Below, one piece after another: positions 16,932-26,018 of a DNA stretch of 64,000 bases. The position numbers and the translations under genes are program-made. Within the stretch, counting starts at the first letter, position 1. Each line of letters starts with the position of its first letter. Below the pieces are notes generated by a model, which worked only from the letters and a program-made list of their open reading frames with translations, was not told the DNA's origin and did not search any database. Source of the stretch: an uncultured Emticicia sp. GTDB lineage: Bacteria; Bacteroidota; Bacteroidia; Cytophagales; Spirosomataceae. The stretch spans positions 310,001-374,000 of the forward strand of contig NZ_CALCZQ010000031.1 in the NCBI RefSeq assembly GCF_937903345.1. The letters are read 5' to 3'.

Positions 16932-18136
16932 AAGAATCATACATAATAGATGCCATTCGCACACCAATTGGTAGTTTTGGGGGCAGTTTATCGCCAGTGC
17001 GTGCCGACGATTTGGCAGCCTTGCCAATCAAAGAATTAATTAGACGTAACCCAAATATTCCACTCGAAGCTATCGAAGATGTGATTTTGGGTTGTCATAA
17101 CCAAGCAGGAGAAGACAACCGAAATGTGGCTCGAATGGCCTTACTTTTGGCCGGCTTACCTTATACAGTTCCTGGCGAAACTGTCAATCGTTTATGTTCT
17201 TCCGGAATGTCGGCCGTTATTCACGCTAATCGGGCGATTAAAGCAGGTGATGGTGAAATTTTTATTGCTGGCGGAATAGAACACATGACTCGTGGACCAA
17301 TGGTGATGAGTAAATCAGCTAAACCTTTTGGTGGTGATATGCAAATGTTCGACTCAAGTTTTGGCTGGCGTTTTGTCAATCCATTGATGAATAAAATGTA
17401 TGGCACTGACGCCATGGGTGTAACGGCCGAAAATTTAGCCGAAATGTATAATATCAGTCGTGAAGACCAAGATTTATTTGCCCTTCGTTCGCAACAAAAA
17501 GCTTTTGCTGCACAGCAGGGTGGTGTTTTAGCCGAAGAAATTGTAGGTGTTGAATTGACGGATAAAAAAGGAAATGTGACGATTTTCGATAAAGATGAAT
17601 TTATCAAAGGAAGCTCAACACTTGAAACTTTGGCAAAACTTCGTCCTGCTTTCAAAAAAGAAAACGGAACTGTCACCGCAGGAAATGCTTCGGGCTTAAA
17701 TGATGGTGCGGCTGCCATGTATATTGCTTCAGAAAATGCCGTAAAAAGCTATAATCTTACACCAAAAGCAAGAATTGTATCTTCGGCAGTAGTAGGAGTA
17801 GAGCCACGCATCATGGGAATTGGCCCAGTTGGAGCAACGCAAAAAGCCCTCCAAAAAGCAGGCTTGACTTTAAATGATATAGATGTAATTGAGTTCAATG
17901 AAGCCTTCTCTGCTCAATGTTTGGCAGTTTCAAGAAACTTAGGTTTGGCCGATGATGATGCCCGAATCAATCCAAATGGTGGTGCAATTGCTCTCGGTCA
18001 TCCATTGGGCATGTCAGGAACTCGTATAATTCAAGCGGCTGTAAATCAACTAGTTAGGACAAACAAACGTTATGCCCTTGCTGCCATGTGTGTTGGTGTT
18101 GGTATGGGTTACGCCGTGATTATCGAGCGAATGTAG
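16928..18136 (+). CDS. pcaF: 3-oxoadipyl-CoA thiolase
   Basis: A 402-residue thiolase. The acylated Cys90 is in NRLCSSGMSAV, His358 is in GGAIALGHPLG, and Cys388 is in CVGVGMG. The N-terminal EDVILGCHNQAGEDNRNVARMALLLAG region is the form found in PcaF/PaaJ enzymes rather than in acetoacetyl-CoA thiolases. It cleaves 3-oxoadipyl-CoA to succinyl-CoA and acetyl-CoA, the last step of the pathway. Its ATG overlaps the stop of the DUF4143 ATPase. A strong bidirectional terminator follows, so it is the end of the operon. Confidence 0.93.
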   Translation: MKESYIIDAIRTPIGSFGGSLSPVRADDLAALPIKELIRRNPNIPLEAIEDVILGCHNQAGEDNRNVARMALLLAGLPYTVPGETVNRLCSSGMSAVIHANRAIKAGDGEIFIAGGIEHMTRGPMVMSKSAKPFGGDMQMFDSSFGWRFVNPLMNKMYGTDAMGVTAENLAEMYNISREDQDLFALRSQQKAFAAQQGGVLAEEIVGVELTDKKGNVTIFDKDEFIKGSSTLETLAKLRPAFKKENGTVTAGNASGLNDGAAAMYIASENAVKSYNLTPKARIVSSAVVGVEPRIMGIGPVGATQKALQKAGLTLNDIDVIEFNEAFSAQCLAVSRNLGLADDDARINPNGGAIALGHPLGMSGTRIIQAAVNQLVRTNKRYALAAMCVGVGMGYAVIIERM

Positions 18137-18166
18137 TGGCGTATCGCATACCCCCTGCTATCCAAA

Positions 18167-18203
18167 AAAAAATCCCCAGTTAGCAATAACAGGGGATTTT
18201 TTT
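18167..18203. terminator. Bidirectional terminator between pcaF and fusA
   Basis: An AAAAAATCCCC arm (18167-18177) pairs with GGGGATTTTTT (18192-18202). The A-run and T-run make it usable for both convergent genes. Confidence 0.85.
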
Positions 18204-18226
18204 ATGATTAAACTTCAACTGATGAA

Positions 18227-20314
18227 TTAAGCGTTTTTCTTAGCAATTCCGTCAGCGATGTTCTGAGGTACGATTTCGTAGTGGTCAAATGTCAAGTTAG
18301 CCGTTGCACGACCAGATGACATTGTACGAAGGTCGGTTACATAACCGAACAATTCTGACAAAGGCACATCAGCTTTGATAACTTGCGAACCTGCTTTTGT
18401 ATCCATACCTTTCATCATACCACGACGACGGTTCAAGTCACCAGTGATAGGTCCAGTATATTCGTCTGGAGTGATTACCTCAACTGCCATGATTGGTTCA
18501 AGAATTTTCGGTCCAGCCTGACGAGCAGCTTCTTTAAAACCCATGCGTCCAGCCAATTCGAAAGATAATGAATCTGAATCGACATCGTGGTAAGAACCGT
18601 GGAACAAACGAACTTTCATTGAGTCAACTGGGAAACCAGCCAATGGCCCATTTACCATTGCTTGCTCAAATCCTTTCTGAACCGCAGGGATAAATTCTTT
18701 TGGAATGATACCACCAACAATATTATTTACGAACTCTAAACCTTGTTTACCATCTTCTCTCGGTCCGATTTCAAATACAATATCGGCAAATTTACCACGA
18801 CCACCCGATTGTTTCTTGTAAACTTCACGGTGTTCAACAGTTTTCGTGATAGTTTCTTTGTAAGCAACCTGTGGAGCACCTTGGTTTACTTCTACTTTAA
18901 ACTCACGACGCATACGGTCGATGATGATTTCAAGGTGAAGCTCACCCATACCACGGATGATAGTCTGACCTGTTTCTTCGTTCGACTCAACTGTAAGCGT
19001 TGGATCTTCTTCGATAAGCTTAGTGATAGCTTTCGAGAAGTTATCTTGGTCAGCAGTTTTCTTAGGCTCAATTGCATATCCGATTACTGGCTCAGGGAAT
19101 ACCATTGATTCAAGAACGATTGGGTTTTTCTCATCTGATAAAGTATCACCAGTTTTGATGTCTTTAAAACCTACAACTGCACCAATATCACCAGCACCCA
19201 ATCTTGGGATTGAGTTTTGCTTGTTAGCGTGCATTTGGAAGATACGAGAGATACGCTCTTTATTTCCAGAACGATTGTTCAGGATATAAGAACCAGCATC
19301 CAAACCACCAGAATAGGCACGAATAAAGCATAAACGACCAACGTAAGGGTCAGTGGCGATTTTAAACGCTAAAGCTGAGAATGGTCCATCTTCTGTTGGG
19401 CGACGAATTACCTCTTCGCCAGTTTCAGGGTTTGTGCCAACAATCGCAGGTTTGTCCATTGGTGAAGGCAATAAAGCCATCACGTAGTCAAGCATTGTTT
19501 GAACACCTTTGTTTTTAAATGAAGAACCACAAAGCATCGGAACGACTTTCATCGCAACAACCGCTGCACGAAGAGCTGCTAAAATTTCAGCCTCAGTGAT
19601 TGAAGTTGGGTCTTCAAAATATTTTTCCATTAAAGTGTCGTCAAATTCGGCAACAGCTTCAAGTAATTTCTCACGATATTCAGTTGCTTCTTCCAACATA
19701 TCATCAGGAATTGGCACCTCAGTAAATGTCATTCCTTTATCGTCTTCATTCCAAACGATACCACGGAAGTTTACTAAATCAACAACCCCCTTAAATTGGT
19801 CTTCTGCTCCAATTGGCAATTGTAATGCTACAGCATGGCTACCCAACATTTCCTTTACTTGCTTACACACGTTCAAGAAGTCAGCACCAGAGCGGTCCAT
19901 TTTATTTACAAAGCCCAAACGAGCAACGTTATAGTTGTTAGCTAAACGCCAGTTAGTTTCAGATTGTGGCTCAACACCATCAACCGCACTAAATAAAAAT
20001 ACAAGACCATCTAATACACGCAACGAACGGTTTACCTCAACAGTAAAGTCAACGTGACCAGGTGTATCAATGATGTTAATATGGTATTTGTCACCACGGT
20101 AGTCCCAATCAACTGTTGTAGCTGCCGAAGTAATCGTGATACCTCTTTCTTGCTCTTGCTCCATCCAGTCCATTGTCGCTGCACCATCGTGTACCTCACC
20201 AATTTTGTGGCTTACACCAGCATAGTAAAGGATACGCTCAGTAGTGGTAGTCTTTCCCGCATCAATGTGGGCTGCAATACCAATATTTCTTGTGTACTTT
20301 AAATCACGTGCCAT
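18227..20314 (-). CDS. fusA: Translation elongation factor G
   Basis: A 695-residue translational GTPase of full EF-G length. The G1 motif AHIDAGKTT is at 15-23, followed by the switch I RGITITSAA region, DTPGHVDF (G3) and NKMD (G4). Domain IV begins near GRGKFADIVFEIGPR and the C-terminus ends in the standard RTMSSGRATANLTFDHYE region. It catalyses ribosomal translocation. The gene is monocistronic here, convergent to pcaF, and not in a str operon with rpsL/rpsG/tufA. That is frequent in Bacteroidota, which may also carry a second EF-G. Confidence 0.95.
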   Translation of the reverse strand: MARDLKYTRNIGIAAHIDAGKTTTTERILYYAGVSHKIGEVHDGAATMDWMEQEQERGITITSAATTVDWDYRGDKYHINIIDTPGHVDFTVEVNRSLRVLDGLVFLFSAVDGVEPQSETNWRLANNYNVARLGFVNKMDRSGADFLNVCKQVKEMLGSHAVALQLPIGAEDQFKGVVDLVNFRGIVWNEDDKGMTFTEVPIPDDMLEEATEYREKLLEAVAEFDDTLMEKYFEDPTSITEAEILAALRAAVVAMKVVPMLCGSSFKNKGVQTMLDYVMALLPSPMDKPAIVGTNPETGEEVIRRPTEDGPFSALAFKIATDPYVGRLCFIRAYSGGLDAGSYILNNRSGNKERISRIFQMHANKQNSIPRLGAGDIGAVVGFKDIKTGDTLSDEKNPIVLESMVFPEPVIGYAIEPKKTADQDNFSKAITKLIEEDPTLTVESNEETGQTIIRGMGELHLEIIIDRMRREFKVEVNQGAPQVAYKETITKTVEHREVYKKQSGGRGKFADIVFEIGPREDGKQGLEFVNNIVGGIIPKEFIPAVQKGFEQAMVNGPLAGFPVDSMKVRLFHGSYHDVDSDSLSFELAGRMGFKEAARQAGPKILEPIMAVEVITPDEYTGPITGDLNRRRGMMKGMDTKAGSQVIKADVPLSELFGYVTDLRTMSSGRATANLTFDHYEIVPQNIADGIAKKNA

Positions 20315-20407
20315 TTTTTTGTTTTAAATTATTTTTTGATTTTGTAAGTCTCTTATAATAAAGTGCTTATATAAAGTATAGAAAGCACTCCTTTTCGAAT
20401 TAGGGTG

Positions 20408-20415
20408 CAAAGGTA
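20408..20415 (-). promoter_or_regulatory. Candidate -7 element for fusA
   Basis: On the minus strand the sequence reads TACCTTTG followed by CACCC, a common form of the Bacteroidota -7 element. It lies about 94 bp before the fusA start. No TTG was found at the -33 position. Confidence 0.45.
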
Positions 20416-20530
20416 GGAGTTTTTTTCGGTTAAATCATTAGTTTTCTTTAAAAATATTCGTAAATAAGGGAGTTTTGTGGCTTGACTTTGTAGCCTTACT
20501 AAAAAGATGACGTTTGACTCTAAGACCGTA

Positions 20531-20577
20531 ACAAAAAAAGCCTCGGATTTCTCTTTGGCTTTGTGGGAATTACTGGC
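20531..20577 (-). pseudogene. Decayed copy of the 3' end of tRNA-Val plus its terminator
   Basis: Positions 20531-20577 repeat, with few differences, the block at 20641-20686 that contains the terminator hairpin and the acceptor/T-arm end of the adjacent tRNA-Val. Similarity ends inside the T arm, so no anticodon part remains. It looks like the remnant of a tandem tRNA duplication or of an integration event at the tRNA 3' end. Confidence 0.6.
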
Positions 20578-20643
20578 GGTGCGATGAACCTCTTCAAATC
20601 AGCAACCCAATACTTAAAATATATTCCTCAAAAAACTTCAACA

Positions 20644-20670
20644 AAAAAGCCTCAGATTTCTCTAAGGCTT
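20644..20670 (-). terminator. Terminator of tRNA-Val
   Basis: On the minus strand an AAGCCT/AGGCTT stem with a TTTTT tail starts right at the 3' CCA of the tRNA. Confidence 0.7.
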
Positions 20671-20747
20671 GGTGGGAATTACTGGGTTCGAACCAGTGAC
20701 CCCCTGCTTGTAAGGCAGGTGCTCTGAACCAGCTGAGCTAAACTCCC
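20670..20747 (-). tRNA. tRNA-Val (anticodon UAC), CCA encoded
   Basis: Read on the minus strand, the acceptor GGGAGTT pairs with AATTCCC, with a discriminator A and an encoded CCA (20670-20672). The D arm contains AGCTCAGCTGGTT. The anticodon arm CCTGC-CTTACAA-GCAGG gives anticodon TAC (UAC), read as valine. The T arm contains GGTTCGAACC. The mature body is 20673-20747, 75 nt. Confidence 0.95.
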
Positions 20748-20782
20748 TTTTCGCAAACAAACTACTTTTCTGTTTGGGAATG

Positions 20783-20814
20783 CAAAGATGCACGTCTGTT
20801 TTTTGATTTCCAAA
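20783..20814 (-). promoter_or_regulatory. Promoter of tRNA-Val
   Basis: On the minus strand TTTG (20811-20814) is followed after 20 bp by CATCTTTG (20783-20790). This is one mismatch from TAnnTTTG, about 36 bp before the tRNA. Confidence 0.5.
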
Positions 20815-20957
20815 TATTCAGTAGAAAAAATTGCCCTCTTTTTTATTTTCTCGCAAAAATTATATTTAAAATTTGTTTTGTATAAGCTCATTTCAAGTTT
20901 TTGACATATTTTAGATCGATACTGTCAAAAAAGTATTTGTTCCTGACAAAATATTAG

Positions 20958-20988
20958 TTGGAGTCTTCTCGCCTTAGTTATATTTTTG
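20958..20988 (+). promoter_or_regulatory. Promoter of the uxuA-kdgK-eda operon
   Basis: TTG (20958-20960), a 20-bp spacer and TATTTTTG (20981-20988) match the Bacteroidota consensus. The element ends 27 bp before the uxuA ATG. Confidence 0.6.
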
Positions 20989-21015
20989 TAAATCATTTAT
21001 TACAATCTTAAAAAT

Positions 21016-22203
21016 ATGGCTCTTGAGCAAACATGGCGTTGGTTTGGCCCTAATGACCCCGTAAGTTTATCCGATGTTCGACAAGCTGGGGCTACTGGCA
21101 TTGTTTCGGCACTTCATCATATTCCAAACGGTCAGGTTTGGACAAAAGCAGAAATTCAAGCCCGTAAATCGCTCATCGAAAACAGCGGTTTGGTTTGGTC
21201 GGTCGTAGAAAGTGTGCCTGTGCATGAAGACATAAAAAAGGCTTCGGGAAATTATAAGCAATATATCGAAAACTATAAAGAAAGTCTTGTGAACTTGGCC
21301 GAATGTGGTATCGACACGGTTTGCTACAATTTTATGCCGATTTTGGATTGGACTCGCACCGATTTAGATTTTGAGTTAGCCGATGGCTCTAAAGCCTTAC
21401 GATTCGATATGAACGAGTTTTGTGCTTTTGAAATGTATATTTTGAAGAGAGTAAATGCTGAAAAATCATATTCGGAAGCACAAGTTGCCAAAGCAAAGGC
21501 ATGGTTTGAAAGTGCGTCAGAAGCTGACGTGACACGCCTGACCAGAAATATCATTGCTGGCTTGCCAGGAAGCGAAGAAAGTTTTACGATTGAGGCATTT
21601 AGAGAAACACTTGATACCTATAAACATATTGGAGATAAAGAATTACGCCAAAATCTGTATAGTTTCCTAAAAGAAATTACACCAGTTGCCGAGCAATCGG
21701 GCGTATTATTGGCGATTCACCCTGACGACCCACCGTATCCGATTTTGGGTTTGCCACGGGTAGTGAGTACCGAAACTGATGCAAAATTGTTGCTCGAAGC
21801 TGCCGAAAGCAAGTTTAATGGACTTTGTTTCTGCACAGGAAGCTACGGCGTACGTGCCGATAACGATTTAGCAGGTATGGTTGAAAGACTGGGAAATCGA
21901 ATAAACTTCATACATTTGCGGGCAACTAAACGTGATGCGGAAGGGAATTTCCACGAAGCAGACCACTTAGATGGTGATGTAGATATGTATGGGGTAATGA
22001 AAGCCTTAGTTTTAGAGCAAAATCGAAGAATAAGCGAAGGCCGTAAAGATTACAGATTACCGTTCCGCCCCGACCACGGCCACAAAATGCTCGATGATTT
22101 GAATGCCAACAAACGAACAAATCCAGGCTATACTGCTATCGGTCGTTTGCGTGGTTTGGCCGAATTGAGAGGTTTGGAACTGGGAATTACGAGGTCTTTG
22201 TAG
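21016..22203 (+). CDS. uxuA: Mannonate dehydratase
   Basis: A 395-residue UxuA-family protein that dehydrates D-mannonate to 2-keto-3-deoxy-D-gluconate (KDG). The start MALEQTWRWFGPNDPVSLSDVRQAGATGIVSALHH and the HPDDPPYPILGLPRVVS block are diagnostic. Metal ligands lie in the HPDD, FCTGS and HLRATKRD segments. The C-terminus carries the conserved FRPDHGHKMLDD motif with the catalytic Asp-His pair. It is first of three co-directional genes that turn mannonate into pyruvate and glyceraldehyde 3-phosphate. The cluster's oxidoreductase at 24211 looks like UxaB rather than UxuB, so the source of mannonate is not shown in this window. Confidence 0.95.
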   Translation: MALEQTWRWFGPNDPVSLSDVRQAGATGIVSALHHIPNGQVWTKAEIQARKSLIENSGLVWSVVESVPVHEDIKKASGNYKQYIENYKESLVNLAECGIDTVCYNFMPILDWTRTDLDFELADGSKALRFDMNEFCAFEMYILKRVNAEKSYSEAQVAKAKAWFESASEADVTRLTRNIIAGLPGSEESFTIEAFRETLDTYKHIGDKELRQNLYSFLKEITPVAEQSGVLLAIHPDDPPYPILGLPRVVSTETDAKLLLEAAESKFNGLCFCTGSYGVRADNDLAGMVERLGNRINFIHLRATKRDAEGNFHEADHLDGDVDMYGVMKALVLEQNRRISEGRKDYRLPFRPDHGHKMLDDLNANKRTNPGYTAIGRLRGLAELRGLELGITRSL

Positions 22204-22312
22204 CTTTTAGCTATTAGTTAAAAATTTAGACATAGTAAAGTTACATAAAGATAGAAGAGTATTTTTGAAAACATTCAAAATTCATTCATTCGCTCATTCA
22301 CTCATTAAATTT

Positions 22313-23320
22313 ATGCCAAAAATAGTAACTTTCGGTGAAGTACTGCTTCGCCTTTCGACACCCAATTTTCAGAAAATCGAACAAGCAACTTCGTTCAATG
22401 CTACTTTTGGTGGTACAGAAATGAACGTTGGTGCATCGCTCGTAAAGTTTGGTTTTGAAGCGGCTCATGTAACTGCCTTCCCAAATAATTTGATGGGACA
22501 AAAAGCAAAGGCATTTTTAAGATTTTTGGGAATTGATGATACTCACATAGTTTTAGAAGGCGATAGAGTAGGAGTCTTTTTCTTGGAAACAGGTGCCGTA
22601 ATGCGTGCTAGCCAGATTGTCTATGACCGTGCTGATTCAGCTTTTGCGAATATCAACCCTGATTTGTTTAATTGGGAAGAAATCTTGGCAGGTGCTGATT
22701 GGTTTCATTGGTGTGGCATTACGCCAGCTATTTCAGAAGGAGCAGCAAAAGCTTGTTTGGCCGCCGTGAAAGCTGCGAAAAAATTGGGTCTTACTGTATC
22801 GTCAGATATTTATTACAGAAGTAATTTGTGGAAATATGGAAAAACTCCGCAAGAAATTCTGCCCGAATTGGCTTCTTATTCAGATATTATTTTGGCAAGT
22901 CGCAAAAACATCGAAGAGATTTTTGGTCTGCAAGTAACGGCTGAAAAAGGAAAGTTTGTAGAAGCTTGTAAAATGTTGATGCAGGCTTATCCGACCATTA
23001 AGAAAATAATCGATACTGACCGTATTCAGGTAAGTGCGTCGCATAACCAATATTCTGCTAAAATGTGGAATGGTGAGGAATTAATAGAGACTGGTTATCA
23101 AGATATTACACATATTGTTGATAGAATCGGAACTGGTGATGCGTTTTTGGGTGGTTTTATTTACGGACAAATTGTTTTGAATGATGACTTAAAATCACTG
23201 CAATTTGGAACGGCTGCCGCAGCATTGAAACACACCATTGAAGGCGACCAAAATTTAGTTACTGTACCAGAAGTAGAAGCAGTAATGAGTGGTGATAAAT
23301 CTGGTAGATTGAGAAGATAA
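22313..23320 (+). CDS. kdgK: 2-keto-3-deoxygluconate kinase (PfkB family)
   Basis: A 335-residue ribokinase-family sugar kinase. It begins MPKIVTFGEVLLRLSTP, carries the GGTEMNVGASLVKFG substrate/hinge region, and near its end has the PfkB signature DRIGTGDAFLGGF with the catalytic Asp in GTGDAF. An upstream in-frame ATG at 22265 would add 16 residues without domain similarity, so 22313 is preferred. Position between uxuA and eda defines it as the KDG kinase that yields 2-keto-3-deoxy-6-phosphogluconate. Other PfkB sugars are possible by sequence alone but not by context. Confidence 0.9.
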   Translation: MPKIVTFGEVLLRLSTPNFQKIEQATSFNATFGGTEMNVGASLVKFGFEAAHVTAFPNNLMGQKAKAFLRFLGIDDTHIVLEGDRVGVFFLETGAVMRASQIVYDRADSAFANINPDLFNWEEILAGADWFHWCGITPAISEGAAKACLAAVKAAKKLGLTVSSDIYYRSNLWKYGKTPQEILPELASYSDIILASRKNIEEIFGLQVTAEKGKFVEACKMLMQAYPTIKKIIDTDRIQVSASHNQYSAKMWNGEELIETGYQDITHIVDRIGTGDAFLGGFIYGQIVLNDDLKSLQFGTAAAALKHTIEGDQNLVTVPEVEAVMSGDKSGRLRR

Positions 23321-23429
23321 TTTTTTATTTACAATTTACGAATTTTCTGTTTTTACAGAATAATTTCCTGAAAATCGTAAGTCGTAATCGCACGGGCGAC
23401 CCCGTCTGAAATCGTAAATTTTAATAGTA

Positions 23430-24098
23430 ATGGCAAAATTTGATAAAAATACAACCTTAGCACAGGTTTCGGCAACGGGTTTAGTGCCACTTTTTACGCA
23501 CAATGATTTAGAATTGTGTTTGGGCGTTTTGCGTGCATGTTATGCAGCAGGAGTAAAAGTTTTTGAGTTTACGAATCGCACCGAAAATTCATACAATAAT
23601 TTTGTAGAACTCGTAAAAATCGCAGAAGCCGAAATGCCCGAAATGATTTTGGGTATTGGAACAATTTACGATGCGGCTACGGCTCAAAAATTTATTGATG
23701 CAGGTACAAATTTCATTGTAGCTCCAGTAATGAACCCCGAAGTTGGCAAAGTTTGTCAAGCAGCAGGTATTCCGTGGATGCCGGGTGTAATGACTGTTAC
23801 CGAGATTTATAATGCTCGTGTGGCGGGTGCTGAATTCATCAAAATCTTCCCAGGCGATGTTTTGGGAGCAGGTTTTGTAAAAGCCCTCAAAAGCGGCCCA
23901 ATGCCCGATGTACAAATTATGGTTACGGGCGGAGTTTCACCAACCGAAGAAAGTCTAAAACTATGGTTCGGAGCAGGTACAACTGCCGTAGGAATTGGCT
24001 CGCAATTAGTGCCGAAAGATGTTTTAGCTGCAAAAGATTGGGCAAAAGTTACCGAAATTGTGGGTAATGCTCTGAATATTATCAAAGGATTGAAATAA
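23430..24098 (+). CDS. eda: 2-keto-3-deoxy-6-phosphogluconate aldolase
   Basis: A 222-residue class I aldolase (KDPG/KHG family). The catalytic Glu is in the VFEFTNRTEN segment and the Schiff-base Lys is in EFIKIFPGDVLGAGFVKAL. The phosphate-binding GGVSPTEESLKLWFGAGTTAVGIGS block is standard. It splits KDPG into pyruvate and glyceraldehyde 3-phosphate and finishes the route begun by UxuA and KdgK. The 109-bp gap from kdgK contains a TCGTAA-type intergenic repeat. A strong terminator follows. Confidence 0.93.
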   Translation: MAKFDKNTTLAQVSATGLVPLFTHNDLELCLGVLRACYAAGVKVFEFTNRTENSYNNFVELVKIAEAEMPEMILGIGTIYDAATAQKFIDAGTNFIVAPVMNPEVGKVCQAAGIPWMPGVMTVTEIYNARVAGAEFIKIFPGDVLGAGFVKALKSGPMPDVQIMVTGGVSPTEESLKLWFGAGTTAVGIGSQLVPKDVLAAKDWAKVTEIVGNALNIIKGLK

Positions 24099-24141
24099 AA
24101 TTTTCTATTAATCCTCCAGCTAAAGTAGGAGGTAATTAATG

Positions 24142-24180
24142 ACAAACGCTCCGAGAGAATATCTTTCGGAGCGTTTGTTT
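24142..24180. terminator. Bidirectional terminator between eda and uxaB
   Basis: A perfect 13-bp stem (24142-24154 with 24166-24178) ends in T and A runs. It separates the convergent eda and uxaB genes. Confidence 0.85.
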
Positions 24181-24210
24181 TTCTATTGACTTTGGTCGTT
24201 TGACAGTTGA

Positions 24211-25677
24211 CTAAGCATAAACATTCAATGCTGCTACTACTTCACGTACACCGATTGCCATCATATTTGATAGATGCGTAGTGACGTTTTCTTCAAAACC
24301 TTTAAGTTTGCGAAGGTCAGTTCCCCAAAGTTGCTCATTTCCCAAAACTGCATTCACTACTTCATTTGCTTTATGATTTTGCCATGTTTCATAAAAATAT
24401 TTTGCCGAATCGCATTGGATTGGATAAAGTTCACCTTCTTTTTCTCCGAAATACTTGCCGTTTTCTTCTTTTACAGCTTTCATAAATAAAAGATAAGCAG
24501 CAAAACCACGAGTAAAATATTGCGGAACAGTATTGAATTCTTTGTAATAATTAAGTAATAATGGAATATTACGCATCTGCATTTTCATGGTATATTGCAG
24601 CGTGATGCTAATCCATTGGTGGTCGAGGTAAGGGTTACGGAATCTATCCAAAACATCACGGCCGTAGCGTTGAGCTACTTTTGCGTCAATTTTATATGGA
24701 ATTGATGGAGCAATTTCTGACATCATCAAGTTTGTGATAAACTTCTCTGTTACGTCATCTGCCAATGCTTCCTTCACAGTCTGAAAACCAGAAAGGAATT
24801 CCATGCCACACATTAGCGTGTGTGTACCATTGAGCATACGAAGTTTAAGTTCACGGAATTGCTCAATATTATTGGCAATTTTTACACCTTCATCGGCTTG
24901 GGCAAAAGATAAAACATCTTTTACTTTTTCGCCACCCTGAATCGCCCAAAGTCTGTATGTTTCGGCTACTAGTAAAAGTTGGTCGTCGTAGCCGAGTTTT
25001 TCTTGTAATTCAGCCAATGCCTCACCTTTTGGTTTGCCTGGAACGATTCTATCAACTAACGAATTGCAAAATGAATTTTCTGTTGTAAGCCACTCAATAA
25101 AATTGGCTGGTAAATGATTGAAACTGGCAACTTTCAAAACAATGTCTTTTAGCATATCGCCATTACCTACGATTAGTTCAGTTGGGATAACTACAACACC
25201 AGCTTGTTTATACTGGAACCGCTCATATAACCACACCGTAAGTTTTGCAGGAAACGAAGCAGGTGGAGATTGACGAATACTCTCTTCTACATATTGCAAA
25301 CCAACCTCAGTAGTGTTTGAAATTACAACCGAAATATTAGGGTCTTGTGCGGTTTCAAGAATCGAATTCCAGTCTGAATTAGCCGAAAGCACTCTACTAA
25401 TGGACGAATTAATGATGTTTTCTTCAGTTGGCACACCTTTGTCGATACCTCTTACACAAATTGTATAAAGGTTGTCTTGCTTGGCAAAATCATCAGCACC
25501 ACCCGAATCGGTTGATTTTACAACCACGATTCGTCCATTAAAAATCCCTTGCTTATTGGCTTTATCAATAAAATAGTCGCATAGTCCACGAAGTAAAACT
25601 CCCGTACCAAACTGGAGTACTCTTTCAGGTAATTGGAGTGTAGAACTGTCGGTTAGTAATTCTTTAGAGAGTTTCAT
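24211..25677 (-). CDS. uxaB: Tagaturonate reductase / altronate oxidoreductase
   Basis: A 488-residue member of the polyol/mannitol dehydrogenase superfamily. The N-terminal Rossmann segment is LPERVLQFGTGVLLRGLCDYFIDKAN, then IVVVKSTDSGGADDFAKQDNLYT and SNTTEVGL. The C-terminal domain contains the KLRMLNGTHTLM motif with the catalytic Lys/Asn/His set. This form is typical of UxaB, which uses NADH to reduce tagaturonate to altronate in galacturonate catabolism, rather than fructuronate reductase UxuB. No uxaA is in the window, so the altronate would be dehydrated by an enzyme encoded elsewhere. A good promoter lies 32 bp upstream of the start. Confidence 0.87.
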   Translation of the reverse strand: MKLSKELLTDSSTLQLPERVLQFGTGVLLRGLCDYFIDKANKQGIFNGRIVVVKSTDSGGADDFAKQDNLYTICVRGIDKGVPTEENIINSSISRVLSANSDWNSILETAQDPNISVVISNTTEVGLQYVEESIRQSPPASFPAKLTVWLYERFQYKQAGVVVIPTELIVGNGDMLKDIVLKVASFNHLPANFIEWLTTENSFCNSLVDRIVPGKPKGEALAELQEKLGYDDQLLLVAETYRLWAIQGGEKVKDVLSFAQADEGVKIANNIEQFRELKLRMLNGTHTLMCGMEFLSGFQTVKEALADDVTEKFITNLMMSEIAPSIPYKIDAKVAQRYGRDVLDRFRNPYLDHQWISITLQYTMKMQMRNIPLLLNYYKEFNTVPQYFTRGFAAYLLFMKAVKEENGKYFGEKEGELYPIQCDSAKYFYETWQNHKANEVVNAVLGNEQLWGTDLRKLKGFEENVTTHLSNMMAIGVREVVAALNVYA

Positions 25678-25708
25678 TAAAAGTCAAAATATGATAGATT
25701 GAATCTAA

Positions 25709-25739
25709 CAAAAGTAGGTACTTTATTAAGTTTCATCAA
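25709..25739 (-). promoter_or_regulatory. Promoter of uxaB
   Basis: On the minus strand TTG (25737-25739), a 20-bp spacer and TACTTTTG (25709-25716) match the Bacteroidota consensus. Confidence 0.6.
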
Positions 25740-26018
25740 CTAAAATTCAGTTAAATTATAATACTATTTTGTGATTTTAGATATACTTGAGGAATAATTC
25801 TACAAGAAAGCAATTGTTGAGTATATGGATTGTAAAAACAATAATATTTTAGTTGTTTTAGTGTGGATTATTTAGAAAAATAGGGAAGATTATTTGATAT
25901 TCATCAAGAAATCAAACTTGTATACTGCTTGAATTTTTCCGTTTATCATCTTTGAATTTTGCAGAAACCCCGAAAAAGGGTAATTTCGCCATACAAACAA
26001 ATATAATTAAACCTCTCG
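25740..26018. other. Intergenic region between divergent uxaB and terC
   Basis: AT-rich, with no reading frame of note. Apart from the uxaB promoter at its left edge I see only a weak CCCCGAAAAAGGG hairpin just before terC. Confidence 0.5.

Noticed and set aside
17221..17718. A 165-codon open frame on the minus strand opposite pcaF
   Set aside because: It mirrors a codon-biased thiolase gene and has no recognisable domain; it is an antisense shadow.
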